From Tous-C4FEB sp044356555 (GTDB lineage Bacteria; Verrucomicrobiota; Verrucomicrobiia; Opitutales; Opitutaceae), in contig JBIKWB010000009.1 in NCBI GenBank assembly GCA_044356555.1, positions 106,445 through 170,444 of the forward strand: 64,000 bases of DNA. The letters are read 5' to 3'. A model generated the notes under the pieces. That model was not told the DNA's origin, did no database searches, and saw only the letters and a program-made list of their open reading frames with translations. The position numbers were made by a program, and so were the translations under genes. This document shows positions 37,210 through 47,945 of this stretch, piece after piece; positions within the stretch are counted from its first letter, which is position 1; the number at the start of each line of letters is the position of its first letter.

Positions 37210-37232
37210 GACATTCCCCACTTGTCTATGGT
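37210..37232 (+). promoter_or_regulatory. Candidate operator between AraC gene and TonB receptor 4
   Basis: Imperfect dyad AGACA (37210-37214) ... TGTCT (37224-37228), reading on into TGTCTATGG, the same half-site sequence that ends the bipartite sites A-D. The upstream half does not match those sites, so a related regulator may bind here. Confidence 0.4.
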
Positions 37233-37393
37233 TTTCCGAGGCGCGGGATGCTACCTTCAGGACGACTGGCGACTGGACAACCAAGCGTCACCCCTCCCCA
37301 ACCCCTCTGTCTCATCTCTCGACCGGAATAACTCCGTCTCCAGATCCGTCCATGCGGTTAACCCGCCTCCAAAACCCATCCTCGCGCCCTCCC

Positions 37394-40300
37394 ATGAACA
37401 ACCTCCGCCCGCTTCTGCTCACCGGACTTAGCCTTGCAATTCCTCTGCTCGTCATCGGCCAAACCGCGCCGGTGAACCCCACCCCGCCCGCCGATTCCGA
37501 AGCGGTGGTGCTATCCCCGTTTGTGGTCACCAACCAGAACGACGAGGGCTACCGCTCCCAGTTCACCACGGCCGGCAGCCGCCTCAAAACCGATCTCAAG
37601 GACATCGCCGCGTCCGTCTCGGTCCTGACCGATGAATTCATGAACGACCTCGCGGCCAATGATGTCGCGTCTGCCTTGGCTTTCGTCTCCGGGGCGGAAA
37701 ACGACTCCACCTATCACCAGGAAGGCCTGACGTTCAGCGGCGCCAACAATTACGTCGGCGGCGATTTCGGCGATAACAACAACCGCTCGGGCGAGGTCCG
37801 GGTGCGAGGCTTGGGCCGCGCCACGACCACCATCAACTACATCGAGGTCCTCGGCTCCACCGACCGTTACAACACCGATCGCTCCGAATTCCTCCGCGGC
37901 GCCAATTCCATCCTCTTCGGCCTCGCCGAGCCCGCCGGACTCATCAACTCCTCCACCAAAGCCGCCCGTCTGAATCGCAACGCCAGCAAAGTTGAGACCA
38001 AGGTCGATGACCTCGGCTCCAACCGTCTGGTGCTCGATCACAACCAAGTCCTCATCAAGAACCGCTTGGCCGTGCGCGGTGTCGCCCTCTACAACGACCA
38101 ACAATACGCGGTCAAGAGCGCCTTCCAGCGCGACAAGCGGCTCTTCGCCACCGGCACTTATACGCCCTTCTCCGGCACCACCATCCGCAGCTACTACGAG
38201 GCCCAAAACTCCAAGGGCCGCCGGCCCAATTTCCGCACCGTCCAGGACAACGTCTCGGCTTGGCTCAACGCCTACAACACCTACGCCCCGCAGATGACCG
38301 CCGCCCAAGTCGCGTCCACATTTTACTGGGACGGTGGTTTGCGCAATCCGGCCAACGCCGCCGGCAATCCGCCTCTCTCCGTCGCCACTCTCGCCGACGG
38401 CCGCACGGTCAACCTCGGCCTCATCCGGCGCGATCTCGACAGCTCCGCGCAGAGCACCGCCCTGCTCTACAGTCCCGGCCAGTGGGATCATCCCCTCGAT
38501 AATCGCGCCACGATCCTCAGCACGCGCAACAACACCGGCGCCGCCGGCAACGCCAGCCCGAACGCCCGCTTCATCCGCTCCGGCGACCCCCGGGAAAACA
38601 CCGTCGGCTTCCTCGATCCCCAAGTCACCAGCAGCGGTATCTTCCCCTTCGAAACGGTCGAGATCGGCGCGTTGCCCGGCAACTACCGTTGGGAGAATGA
38701 CCATAAATACTACGTGAACATCGAGCAGCGCATCACACCGGATTTGTTTCTCTCCGCCGCCTTCCAGCAGGAAACCCGCACCACCGAGCAATATTTCGCC
38801 ACCATCAGCCAAACCAACCAGATCTCCATCGACATCACCACCCGGCTCCCCGACGGCCGAACCAATCCCAACTTCCTCCGACCTTTCATCTATGGTCGCA
38901 ACATCGGCGAATACGTGGACGCCTCGCTGAAGAGCCTCGTGCTCCAGGCCAACTACGACTTCGACTTCGCCAAGAAAACCAAGTCCCTCGGCTGGCTCGG
39001 CTTCCACCGCTTCACCACCGTGCACACGCGCTCCGAGCAGGACCGGCTTCGTTACCAATTCAATTATCAATATGGTGACGACATCCCCGGCGTCCTACCC
39101 CAGTCGATCGCCGGCAACTCCCAAGCCCGGTTCAACATGCAGCTCTGGTATGTCGGCGATCCGGTAAAAGTCGGCGACACCGCCCTCCGCTTCACCGGCT
39201 TCCCGTCCAACCTCGCCGCCCAAAAGGAGCGCTCCTACAACTACCAATACTTCAACGCCGCCACGAATACGTGGGAGATGTCTCCCACCCTGATCACCAC
39301 CAACCGCCACCTCCTCGTCAACGGCCGCACCTACACCATCAACAAAAACAGCGGCACCGGTTTCTCCCTGCAGAGTTTTTTCTGGGACAAAAAAATTATC
39401 ACGCTCTTCGGCTGGCGCACCGACAGCGTCGACAACATCCAACGCAGCTTGGTTAACACCGCCTCCGTCGCGCCCTTCCCGACGCTCCTCGGCAAGACCC
39501 GCGCCGACTACCTCGATGCCGGCGCGCGCTTCCAATACGATGCCGCCACCACCACCCAGAGCATCGTCTACAAACCTTTCCGTTGGGCACGCGTGTTTGC
39601 CAGCGCCTCCGAAAACTTTGCCGCCGCCAGCCAGCGTCAGGATAACCTTTACCGCCCCATCGATCCGCAGAGCGGCGAGACCCGCGATGTCGGCCTCGGG
39701 TTCAGCTTCTTCAACGACAAGCTCGACATCCGCCTCACCCGCTTCGCTTCTTCGCAGAAAAACGCCAGCTCCGGCGCGTTCGGCCAAGTCCCCAACAACC
39801 GGATCACCGCCTTCGAGGGTCGCCTTTACAACGCCCTCGCCACGGCCGGCCGGCTCGCCGAGTGGACCACCGTCGGAGAATTCGGCCGGCCGAGCACCGC
39901 CCCCTACGTCACGCCCAACGCCACCGCCGCCACGGAGTCCCGCGAGTCCAAGGGCACCTCGCTGGAGTTGGCCTACGCTCCCATCAGGCAGATCGACCTC
40001 ATCTTCAATATCGACCAGATCGAAAACAAAATCACCACGGTGGGCTCCGAGCTGGCCGATTTCTTCGCCGCCCGCGCGTCGTTCTACCGCAAATATTTTA
40101 ACGAAGGACTCATCACCAACGGCCTCAACCCCGCCGCCACAGATTTCGCCGCCAACGTCGGCGCCGAGTATTCCGCCGGCGCCGCCTTCGTCGGCACGTC
40201 CAACCGTGGCCTCGCCGACTACCAAAGCTCGCTCGTCGCCCGCTATAAATTCCTCACGGGCTCGCTCACCGGTTTGACCATCGGCACCAACCTGCGCTGG

Positions 40301-40612
40301 GAATCGGGAAAAATCGTCGGTTACCGACTCAAGCCTGCGACGTTTAACTTCGGCGGATTGCAGAACTACGCCGGCCAAGTCTACGACATCGACGCACCTT
40401 TCACCAGCGACCCCACCCTGACCGGCGGTATGCAAGCCACCTATCGCCGCAAGATTTTTGGCGGCCGCATCAACTGGCGGGTGCAATTGAACGCCCAGAA
40501 TATCTTCAGCGAGACCGGCCTCCGCGTCATCGGCGCCAACTCCGACGGCTCCTCCGTCTTCGGCCTTGCCCCGAACCGCAGCTACGAACTCTCCAACACG
40601 TTCGAGTTCTGA
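37394..40612 (+). CDS. TonB-dependent outer-membrane receptor 4
   Basis: About 1072 residues from ATG 37394; signal MNNLRPLLLTGLSLAIPLLVIGQ. TonB box VVLSPFVVTNQ, then GYRSQFTTAGSRLKTDLKDI, plug (LRGANSILFGLAEPAGLINS), large barrel ending SYELSNTFEF. Lies 265 bp before an operon for an FAD oxidoreductase, cytochrome, lyase and sulfatase, so its substrate is probably the glycan handled there. Confidence 0.94.
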   Translation: MNNLRPLLLTGLSLAIPLLVIGQTAPVNPTPPADSEAVVLSPFVVTNQNDEGYRSQFTTAGSRLKTDLKDIAASVSVLTDEFMNDLAANDVASALAFVSGAENDSTYHQEGLTFSGANNYVGGDFGDNNNRSGEVRVRGLGRATTTINYIEVLGSTDRYNTDRSEFLRGANSILFGLAEPAGLINSSTKAARLNRNASKVETKVDDLGSNRLVLDHNQVLIKNRLAVRGVALYNDQQYAVKSAFQRDKRLFATGTYTPFSGTTIRSYYEAQNSKGRRPNFRTVQDNVSAWLNAYNTYAPQMTAAQVASTFYWDGGLRNPANAAGNPPLSVATLADGRTVNLGLIRRDLDSSAQSTALLYSPGQWDHPLDNRATILSTRNNTGAAGNASPNARFIRSGDPRENTVGFLDPQVTSSGIFPFETVEIGALPGNYRWENDHKYYVNIEQRITPDLFLSAAFQQETRTTEQYFATISQTNQISIDITTRLPDGRTNPNFLRPFIYGRNIGEYVDASLKSLVLQANYDFDFAKKTKSLGWLGFHRFTTVHTRSEQDRLRYQFNYQYGDDIPGVLPQSIAGNSQARFNMQLWYVGDPVKVGDTALRFTGFPSNLAAQKERSYNYQYFNAATNTWEMSPTLITTNRHLLVNGRTYTINKNSGTGFSLQSFFWDKKIITLFGWRTDSVDNIQRSLVNTASVAPFPTLLGKTRADYLDAGARFQYDAATTTQSIVYKPFRWARVFASASENFAAASQRQDNLYRPIDPQSGETRDVGLGFSFFNDKLDIRLTRFASSQKNASSGAFGQVPNNRITAFEGRLYNALATAGRLAEWTTVGEFGRPSTAPYVTPNATAATESRESKGTSLELAYAPIRQIDLIFNIDQIENKITTVGSELADFFAARASFYRKYFNEGLITNGLNPAATDFAANVGAEYSAGAAFVGTSNRGLADYQSSLVARYKFLTGSLTGLTIGTNLRWESGKIVGYRLKPATFNFGGLQNYAGQVYDIDAPFTSDPTLTGGMQATYRRKIFGGRINWRVQLNAQNIFSETGLRVIGANSDGSSVFGLAPNRSYELSNTFEF

Positions 40613-40877
40613 TCCGCGCCACGAGCGCACGCGCGGTCTGCCTCTCCGCGTGGCCGGCTCGCTTTCGCCCCGCGTTCCCAATTCCCATTTCTGTTTTCGT
40701 AAGCCCAACACGCCCAAAACCGTCCTACCCTATTCTCCGGGACGCTGAATACCGCGACCTTTACGGTTACTTCATCCAGCTATCGAGCCTCCGGCTCACC
40801 GCCGGAATCCGCTACTGATCTGCGGATCAAAAGTCGGCGATCACCGGGCGCAATCGGCTCCAATCATCCCCGCAACC

Positions 40878-42536
40878 ATGAAGACTGCCTCCTTACGCCT
40901 CGCTTGGACGAGCACCCTGTTACTGCTTGCGCTGCTTTTCCCCTCGCTGGGGGGAGCAGTCTCCGGCTTGCGCGCCGCCCCGGCAACCCCGACGCAGCCT
41001 GAGCAACCGATTTACGACCTCGTCGTTTACGGGGACTCGTCCGGTGCCGTCACCGCCGCGATCACCGCCCGGCGTGAGGGCCGATCGGTCATTCTCGTGA
41101 ACCCAACGGGCTTTCCCGGCGGCATGAGCGCCAGCGGACTTGGGGCCAGCGATTTCCTCGGCAAGCGCAACACGTTCGGCGGCATCGCCTCGGAATTTTA
41201 CGACGCGGTCGCCTCCGCCTATGGCGAAAAATTCGTCCGCAGTTTCGAGCCCCACGTTGGTCTCCGGATCTTTGAAAAAATGCTCGCCGATGCCGGCGTG
41301 TCAGTTGCCTACCACGAACGTCTCGACCGCACGCCCGGCAAGGGTGTGACCATGTCCGGCGAGCGCATCACCGCGATCACCACGCTCAGCGGAAAAACGT
41401 ATCGTGGCCGGATTTTTATCGACGCGACCTACGTCGGCGATCTCATCGCCGCGGCCGGTGTGTCCTTCACCGTGGGTCGCGAAGCCGAGAGCCAATACGG
41501 CGAAGACATGGCCGGCGTGCGCCGTGGCGACACCCAACCGCGCGTGCACTACACGCAGCGCGACAAAGATCATTTCACCAAAATCGTCGATCCCTACATC
41601 ACGCCCGGCCGGCCCGAAAGCGGTCTCCTGCCGCGAGTGCAGCAGATCCCCGGCTTCACCAACGGGCTGGGCGACCGCAAAATCCAGGCCTACAATTATC
41701 GCGTTTGTCTCACCAACGATCCCGCGCTCCGCCTGCCCATCGAAAAGCCGGTAGGCTATCGCGCCATCGACCACGAGTTGCTGCTTCGCAATTTTGATGC
41801 AGGCGATGAACGCCTTCCCGCGCTGATCGAGCCGCTCGCCGGCGGCCGGTCGAAGGTCGATTGGAACAACATGCATGCCGTCGGCTCCGATCTCCCCGGC
41901 GCCAACTGGGACTACCCGGAAGCCAGCTATGAGCGGCGCCGCGAAATCGAAAGCGAGCACGAGACCTACATCCGCGGCTTCCTGTGGACGCTCTCCCACA
42001 GTCCCCGCGTGCCCGTGGCTATCCGCCAAAGGGTCGCGGCCTACGGTTTGTCCAAGGATGAATTCACCGACAACGGCGGCTGGCCGTGGATGATCTACAT
42101 CCGCGAGGCGCGCCGCATGGTCGGCGACTACGTGATGACGCAGCACGACTGCGAAGGCAAACGCAGCGCCCCCGATCCGGTCGGCCTCGGCTCCTTCGGC
42201 ATGGATTCGCACAACGTGCAGATCTTCGTCACCGAGCAGGGCCACGCCCAAGGCGAGGGCACCATCTGGCGCGTCCCGCCCCGGCCCTACGGCATCTCCT
42301 ACCGCTCCATCATTCCGCGCCGAGGCGAGTGCGAGAATCTGCTTTCCCCCATCTGCCTCTCCGCCACGCACGTCGCCCATGGTTCGATCCGCATGGAGCC
42401 GGTCTTCATGACGCTCGGTCAGAGCGCGGCCATTGCAGCCGGGGCGGCGCTTGATCAAAACACGAGCGTGCAAGACTTGCCCTACCCCGAACTGCGTCAG
42501 CGCCTGCTCGCGGCGAAACAGATCCTCCAGCCATGA
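40878..42536 (+). CDS. Exported FAD-dependent oxidoreductase
   Basis: 552 residues with a Sec-like signal (LAWTSTLLLLALLFPSLGGAV). Nucleotide-binding fold starts at DLVVYGDSSGAVTAAITARREGRSVILV (a G-x-S-S-G variant of the dinucleotide motif), then GFPGGMSASGLGASDF. Later GRIFIDATYVGDLIAAAG and the C-terminal LSPICLSATHVAHGSIRMEPVFMTLGQSAAIAAGAAL close the FAD site. This belongs to the FAD-dependent oxidoreductase group common in planctomycetes/verrucomicrobia. The likely substrate is a sugar. Stop overlaps the next start (ATGA). Confidence 0.88.
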   Translation: MKTASLRLAWTSTLLLLALLFPSLGGAVSGLRAAPATPTQPEQPIYDLVVYGDSSGAVTAAITARREGRSVILVNPTGFPGGMSASGLGASDFLGKRNTFGGIASEFYDAVASAYGEKFVRSFEPHVGLRIFEKMLADAGVSVAYHERLDRTPGKGVTMSGERITAITTLSGKTYRGRIFIDATYVGDLIAAAGVSFTVGREAESQYGEDMAGVRRGDTQPRVHYTQRDKDHFTKIVDPYITPGRPESGLLPRVQQIPGFTNGLGDRKIQAYNYRVCLTNDPALRLPIEKPVGYRAIDHELLLRNFDAGDERLPALIEPLAGGRSKVDWNNMHAVGSDLPGANWDYPEASYERRREIESEHETYIRGFLWTLSHSPRVPVAIRQRVAAYGLSKDEFTDNGGWPWMIYIREARRMVGDYVMTQHDCEGKRSAPDPVGLGSFGMDSHNVQIFVTEQGHAQGEGTIWRVPPRPYGISYRSIIPRRGECENLLSPICLSATHVAHGSIRMEPVFMTLGQSAAIAAGAALDQNTSVQDLPYPELRQRLLAAKQILQP

Positions 42537-45289
42537 GGAAACGGGCCTCGCTCTTCGTTCGCTTCCGCGCCGGATGGCTTGCCGCACTCGCGCTCGGTCT
42601 CGCCGGGCTTTCGACCGTCCTCCCGGCTCAGGACCTCGCCCTTCCTCCGGGCGCGCCGCTCCTGCCCGAGTCGGCGTTACCCGATTACGAAAAGAACGTG
42701 GACCACGCCGGCCTCATCCGCAGTTGGAACAAAGCCTCGCTCGCACGCGGCGAGAAAATTTACCAGCGCTCCTGCCACGTGTGCCACGGCGATCTCAATC
42801 TTCCCGGTTCCATCCCCAACGCGCTGCGTTTCGCCGAGGGCCGATTCGCCCACGGTGCCGATCCCCATTCGCTTTATCAGACCCTCACCCGCGGCCGGGG
42901 CCTCATGGCGCCGCAGGTGCAACTGGTCCCGCGCGAAAAATACGACGTCATCCACTACCTCCGCGAAACGTTCCTCCGCGAAAAAAATCCGTCGCAGTTG
43001 GTAGCCGTCACCGACGCTTATCTCGCCGGCTTGCCCAAGGGGAACTCCTTTGGCCCCGCTCCCGTCAAACGCGAACCGTGGCGCGACATGGACTACGGCC
43101 CATTTCTCATCGGCACCTTCGAACTCGCCGACACCGCCCGCCGCGACGCCGCCGCGAAGCTTCCGCCAGCCGCCCTAGACACCATCGCCCTCGGCTCAAA
43201 TCTGGCCTACAAAGGCATCGCCGTGCGCCTCGACGCCGGTCCCGGCGGCATCTCCGCCGGCCAGGCCTGGACCGTCTTCGAGCACGACACTTTGCGACTT
43301 GCCGGCGCTTGGACGGGTGAGGGTTTCATCGACTGGGAGGGCATCAACTTCAACTCCCGCCACGTCGTTCACCCTCGCACCATCGGCGACCTCCAATTCG
43401 AAACGGCCGACGGTCCCGGTTGGGCCAATCCCGCCACCGGCACTTTCGACGACCAGCGCTTCGTCGGCCCCGACGGCCGCCGCTACGGCCCCCTGCCGCG
43501 CGCGTGGCAACACTACCGCGGCCTCTACCGCCACGGCGAACGCACGGTGATCTCCTACACCGTCGGCGACGCCGCCATTCTCGAAAGTCACGACGTGGAA
43601 ACACTCCGCGACCAGCCCGTCTTCGTCCGCACGCTCAACGTCGGAAAGTCCTCGCGCGATCTCCTCTTCCGCGTCGCCAACGCCGGCACCGCCGTCGCGT
43701 GGTCCGATTCGCCCGCCGTCACCACCGTCTCCGACCCCGCCTTCGTCACGCTGCGGATTCCCGCTGCGGCGACTCCATTGCGCCTCGCCGTGCGCCTAGC
43801 AAAGGCCGGCACCTCCGGCCTCGCGGCCTTCGCTGCGACTGCCGCACCCCCGCGCGATCTCGCGCCGTTCACCCGGGGCAGTCCCGCCCGCTGGGCTGAC
43901 GCCATCGAGACCCCGGTCGTGCAGAGCAACGCCACGGGCCCCTTCGCTTGGGAGCGCTTCACCCTCCCCCAAAACAATCCGTGGCGCGCCCGCCTGCGCC
44001 CCAGCGGCCTCGACTTCACCCCCGACGGTCAAGCTGCGTTCGTCTGCACGTGGGATGGCGACGTGTGGCGCGTTGACGGCATCGACGGCGCTTACCCAAC
44101 CGTCACGTGGCGCCGCATCGCCTCCGGCCTCTTTCAACCGCTCGGCCTCAAGCTCCGTGGCTCCGAGATCTTTGTCACCTGCCGCGACCAACTCGTCGCC
44201 TTGCGCGACCTCAACGGCGACGGCGAGACGGACTTTTACGAGAACATCAACAGCGACCATCAGGTCACCGATCACTTCCACGAGTTCGCGATGGGCCTAC
44301 AGACCGACGCCGCGGGCAACTTCTACTACGCCAAAAGCGCCCGCCATGCCCGCAAGCCGCTCGTTCCGCACCATGGCACGCTCCTGAAGATTTCTGCCGA
44401 CGGCACCAAAACCGAAATCCTCGCCAACGGTTTCCGCGCCGCCAACGGCGTCTGCCTCAATCCCGACGGCTCTTTCTTCGTCACCGACCAGGAGGGTCAC
44501 TGGATGCCGATGAACCGCATCAACCGCGTCACCCCCGGAAAGTTTTTTGGCAACATGTGGAGCTACGGCGCGCCCGCCGACACCGCCGATACCGCGATGG
44601 CTCCGCCGCTGCTTTGGGTGGACAAAGCCATCGACCGCTCCCCCGCCGAATTGCTCTGGATCAACAGCGCCAAGTGGGGCGCCCTCGACGGCGCGCTCCT
44701 CAATCTCTCCTACGGCCAGGGCCGCCTCGAGATTGTGTTTGCCGACGGCACCGGCGACTCCGCGCAGGGCGCCCTCTGCCGCCTGCCGATTCCCGATTTC
44801 CCCACCGGCATCATGCGCGGCCGCCTGCATCCGACCAACGGCCAACTCTACCTTTGCGGCCTGTCCGCGTGGGCCACGTCGCAAACCGAACAAGAAGGCG
44901 GTTTTTACCGCCTGCGCCCGACCGGCCGTCCCGCCACCCTTCCCACCGGCTGGCACATCATCCCCGGCGGGATCGAACTCACCTTCAGCGAAGCACTCTC
45001 CGCCGCCACCGCTTCCGACCTGGCCCGATACACCGTAAAAGTCTGGGAACTGAAACGCACCGCCAGCTACGGCAGCCCCCGCATCAACGAGCACGCGCTC
45101 CCCGTGACCCAAGCCGAAATTCTCTCTGACCCACGTCGCCTTCGCCTGACCATTCCAACGCTAGCCCCCGCCACGATCATCGAGCTTACCTGCCGCCTCC
45201 AAGACCCGACCGGCACGGAAGTCACTCGCGTCGTCACCGGCACGATTCACCGCGTGCCCGGAAAACCAGCATCCGCCGCTCAACCCTGA
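42533..45289 (+). CDS. Cytochrome c / beta-propeller dehydrogenase-like fusion protein
   Basis: 918 residues, exported (WLAALALGLAGLSTVLPAQ). A class I cytochrome c domain has CHVCH at 81-85 with LMAPQVQLVPREKYDVIHYL supplying a possible Met ligand. A middle DUF6797-like region (WTVFEHDTLRLAGAWTGEGF, FVRTLNVGKSSRDLLFRV) is followed by a propeller like sugar dehydrogenases (GLDFTPDGQAAFVCTWDGD, LKISADGTKTEILANGFRAANG, HGRLHPTNGQLYLCGL). Translationally coupled to the FAD enzyme, it could accept its electrons. That electron route is inference. Confidence 0.85.
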   Translation: MRKRASLFVRFRAGWLAALALGLAGLSTVLPAQDLALPPGAPLLPESALPDYEKNVDHAGLIRSWNKASLARGEKIYQRSCHVCHGDLNLPGSIPNALRFAEGRFAHGADPHSLYQTLTRGRGLMAPQVQLVPREKYDVIHYLRETFLREKNPSQLVAVTDAYLAGLPKGNSFGPAPVKREPWRDMDYGPFLIGTFELADTARRDAAAKLPPAALDTIALGSNLAYKGIAVRLDAGPGGISAGQAWTVFEHDTLRLAGAWTGEGFIDWEGINFNSRHVVHPRTIGDLQFETADGPGWANPATGTFDDQRFVGPDGRRYGPLPRAWQHYRGLYRHGERTVISYTVGDAAILESHDVETLRDQPVFVRTLNVGKSSRDLLFRVANAGTAVAWSDSPAVTTVSDPAFVTLRIPAAATPLRLAVRLAKAGTSGLAAFAATAAPPRDLAPFTRGSPARWADAIETPVVQSNATGPFAWERFTLPQNNPWRARLRPSGLDFTPDGQAAFVCTWDGDVWRVDGIDGAYPTVTWRRIASGLFQPLGLKLRGSEIFVTCRDQLVALRDLNGDGETDFYENINSDHQVTDHFHEFAMGLQTDAAGNFYYAKSARHARKPLVPHHGTLLKISADGTKTEILANGFRAANGVCLNPDGSFFVTDQEGHWMPMNRINRVTPGKFFGNMWSYGAPADTADTAMAPPLLWVDKAIDRSPAELLWINSAKWGALDGALLNLSYGQGRLEIVFADGTGDSAQGALCRLPIPDFPTGIMRGRLHPTNGQLYLCGLSAWATSQTEQEGGFYRLRPTGRPATLPTGWHIIPGGIELTFSEALSAATASDLARYTVKVWELKRTASYGSPRINEHALPVTQAEILSDPRRLRLTIPTLAPATIIELTCRLQDPTGTEVTRVVTGTIHRVPGKPASAAQP

Positions 45290-45292
45290 TTC

Positions 45293-47941
45293 ATGTCCCC
45301 TTCCCACCCGTCAAATCGCCGCGCCCGATTCCACGTTGTTTCTAGCGCGTGGTCGCTCCTCGTTACCCTCGGGCTCGCCGTCGCGGCGTTCGGCCAGCCC
45401 TCGCCCGCACCGGCGCGCGCTCCCGCCGAAGGGACTCTGCAACGCCCCATGATCTGGGTCACCGCCGCCGACCGCGCGGCGATTCTCACCAAGATCGAAT
45501 CCCAGCCGTGGGCGCAGGCCGTCTTTGCCGCCATGAAGGCCCGCGCCGCCGACTCCGTCGCCGCCCACGGGCGCGATCCCGATGCGTTCCTCCGCGGTCT
45601 CCCCTTCGTCCCGCATCCCACCGATCCCTCGCGCCACCCGACCTTCGCGCTCATCGGCGGCAACATGGCCAGCACCCCCGACAGTCGCCGCAACCACAGC
45701 CTGCAACGCTTTCTCCACATCGGCACCGATTGCGCCGTGCTCTTCTACCTCACCGGCGAGGAATCCTACGCCCGCTGCGCCGCCGATATCCTTTCCACCG
45801 CCACGCGCGCCCTCGCTCTCATGCCGCGCAACGACGCCACCGAAAGTGGCGGCATCGTCTACCCCGGCGACGTCCTCTACGAAGCCCGCGCCGTCGGCGC
45901 ACAACTCCCGATCCTCTACGATTTCCTCCATCCTTGGCTCGTGCGCGGCGTCCGGGTCCACGACGTCGTCACGCGCGCACCCGTCGCTTTCGACTTCGCC
46001 GTCGCCCAAGCCGTCTTCCGCTCCTACGCCCGGCTCATCGTCGAGCACGGCCAAATCAACAGCAACCACCCGGTCCTCGAGATGCCGTGTCTCGCCGTCA
46101 ACGCCCTCGCCCTCGACGACCCCGCCGAGCGCGCCGACCTGCTCGCCTACCTGACTCACCAAGATTCCCCCAACCAAGACTCGCTCAAAAAAGTCATGCG
46201 CATTTTCCGGGAGTCCGGCGGCATCTGGCCCGAATCGTTCCAATACTCCGTCGGCGTCTCTGGCCGCGTCGCCTTCCTCGCCGCCCTCCTTCGCCGCCAA
46301 AATCCGCCCGCACTTCCGCTCGACGGCGTCGCCGCGTTTACCCTGTCGCTCGTTCGCCTCACCGATTTTCGCTTTCCCAACGGCGACAATCTCCGCCTCG
46401 GCGACGGCCCGCGCCGCTCCGGCGAACCGTGGGAAGCCCTCGAGATCGCCTACGCGCTCGCCCTCCGCGAGGGCGACACCGCCACGCAGCAGACCATGGG
46501 CGCACTGCTCAACCTCGGCATCGCCCAAGGTCGCTACAACCGCGCCGCCCCGCTCGGCTTCAGCGGTGGCGCCAACAACTACCAAGGCCCGCTCCAACTG
46601 CTCTGGTTCGCGCCCACGATCACCGGCACCATGGCCGCCCCCGTCCTGCCCACCACCGACGCGCTGCCCTTCGCCGGCGCCGTGCTCCAGCGCAATCTCT
46701 CGCCCACCGGCGACCCGGCGCACGCCTTGATGGCCGCCGTCAGCGGCGCGTCTTACGTCCACAGCCACGCCACCGGCATGGCCCTGGAACTCTTCGGCGC
46801 CGGCCACGTCCTCGGGGCCAACGCCGGCAAGGGCACCTACACCACCGACGAACACGAAAACCACCGCCGTCTCTTCTCCGCCGCCAACGGCGTGATCGTC
46901 AACGGCTCCTCCCGCAGCGCCGGCGGCTGGGTCAACCTCGGCACCGATACCGTCACACCCGTCGTCCTCGAGCCCGCGCTCGGCGCCGCTCCCGTTTCGC
47001 CGAATCATTCGTTCACCGTCACCCGCTTCACCGATCGGTCCGCCGGCGACACCCAAGCCGAGCAGCAACGGCTCGTCGGCCTCGTGCGCACCTCGGCGAC
47101 GACCGGTTACTACGTCGATGTCTTCCGCTCACGCACCGCGCAGACCGAGCAATTCCACGACTACCTTTATCACAACCTCGGCGACTCCCTCGCCCTCACC
47201 ACCGCCGGCCAGCCGCTCCCGCTCGCCGATACGCCCGAGCGTTTCCGCCCCGCCGCCGGCACCTCGTGGTCGCGCAACCGCAGCTTCCTCTTTCCCGGCT
47301 GGCACGTCTTCAAATCCGCCCGCACCTCCGCGCCGTTTACCGGCGATGTCGCCGCCGAGTTCAACGCTGCGAAATTGAAACCGTCCCCCGCCGCGATGCG
47401 CGTTTTTTTCCCCGGCACCGCGGGTCGCGAGTATTCATCCGCGTTCTCGCTCGAGACCAAAGAAGCTCCGCCGCCCTACGACAAGGCCCCTACGCCCGTC
47501 CTCGTGGTCCGCCAACGCGGCGAAGCGTGGGACCGCCCTTTCGCCGCCGTCTTCGAGCCCTCCGTCGGCCCCGGCGCCATCCGCGCCGTCACCACGCTCA
47601 CCTCGCGCAGCTCCTTCTCCGGCTTCAAGATCGTCAGCCAAGTCGCCGATCGCACGCTCACCCAGCTCGTCCTCGTCTCCGCTTCCGCCGACGGCGAATT
47701 CTCCGACCCCGACCTCGGCCTCACGTTTCGCGGTCGCTACGCGGTCGTGTCCCTCGACGAGCACGGACGTCTCATCTCGCTCTACATCGGCGAGGGCACC
47801 TCGCTGCGTTTCCGCGGCCACGAGCTTTCCACCGCCAAGGCCGCCTTCGCCGACTGCGGCCCCACTCCCCAGGTCACCGCCGTCGGCCCGGGCACGCTCA
47901 CCTTGCCCGACGGACGCCGGCTCGTTGCCCGCTCCCCATAA
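45293..47941 (+). CDS. Heparinase II/III-like polysaccharide lyase candidate, exported
   Basis: 882 residues with an export signal (WSLLVTLGLAVAAFGQP). N-terminal (alpha/alpha) toroid: PMIWVTAADRAAILTKI, then NHSLQRFLHIGTDCAVLFYL, FAVAQAVFRSYARLIVEHGQ. The centre has NSNHPVLEMPCLAV and VHSHATGMALELFGAG with HENHRRLFSAANGVIV, as in heparinase II/III catalytic beta-sheets (the His pair could be catalytic). Starts 3 nt after the cytochrome gene, same operon. Family PL number cannot be set by eye; it could act on uronic-acid glycans. Confidence 0.75.
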   Translation: MSPSHPSNRRARFHVVSSAWSLLVTLGLAVAAFGQPSPAPARAPAEGTLQRPMIWVTAADRAAILTKIESQPWAQAVFAAMKARAADSVAAHGRDPDAFLRGLPFVPHPTDPSRHPTFALIGGNMASTPDSRRNHSLQRFLHIGTDCAVLFYLTGEESYARCAADILSTATRALALMPRNDATESGGIVYPGDVLYEARAVGAQLPILYDFLHPWLVRGVRVHDVVTRAPVAFDFAVAQAVFRSYARLIVEHGQINSNHPVLEMPCLAVNALALDDPAERADLLAYLTHQDSPNQDSLKKVMRIFRESGGIWPESFQYSVGVSGRVAFLAALLRRQNPPALPLDGVAAFTLSLVRLTDFRFPNGDNLRLGDGPRRSGEPWEALEIAYALALREGDTATQQTMGALLNLGIAQGRYNRAAPLGFSGGANNYQGPLQLLWFAPTITGTMAAPVLPTTDALPFAGAVLQRNLSPTGDPAHALMAAVSGASYVHSHATGMALELFGAGHVLGANAGKGTYTTDEHENHRRLFSAANGVIVNGSSRSAGGWVNLGTDTVTPVVLEPALGAAPVSPNHSFTVTRFTDRSAGDTQAEQQRLVGLVRTSATTGYYVDVFRSRTAQTEQFHDYLYHNLGDSLALTTAGQPLPLADTPERFRPAAGTSWSRNRSFLFPGWHVFKSARTSAPFTGDVAAEFNAAKLKPSPAAMRVFFPGTAGREYSSAFSLETKEAPPPYDKAPTPVLVVRQRGEAWDRPFAAVFEPSVGPGAIRAVTTLTSRSSFSGFKIVSQVADRTLTQLVLVSASADGEFSDPDLGLTFRGRYAVVSLDEHGRLISLYIGEGTSLRFRGHELSTAKAAFADCGPTPQVTAVGPGTLTLPDGRRLVARSP

Positions 47942-47945
47942 TTCC

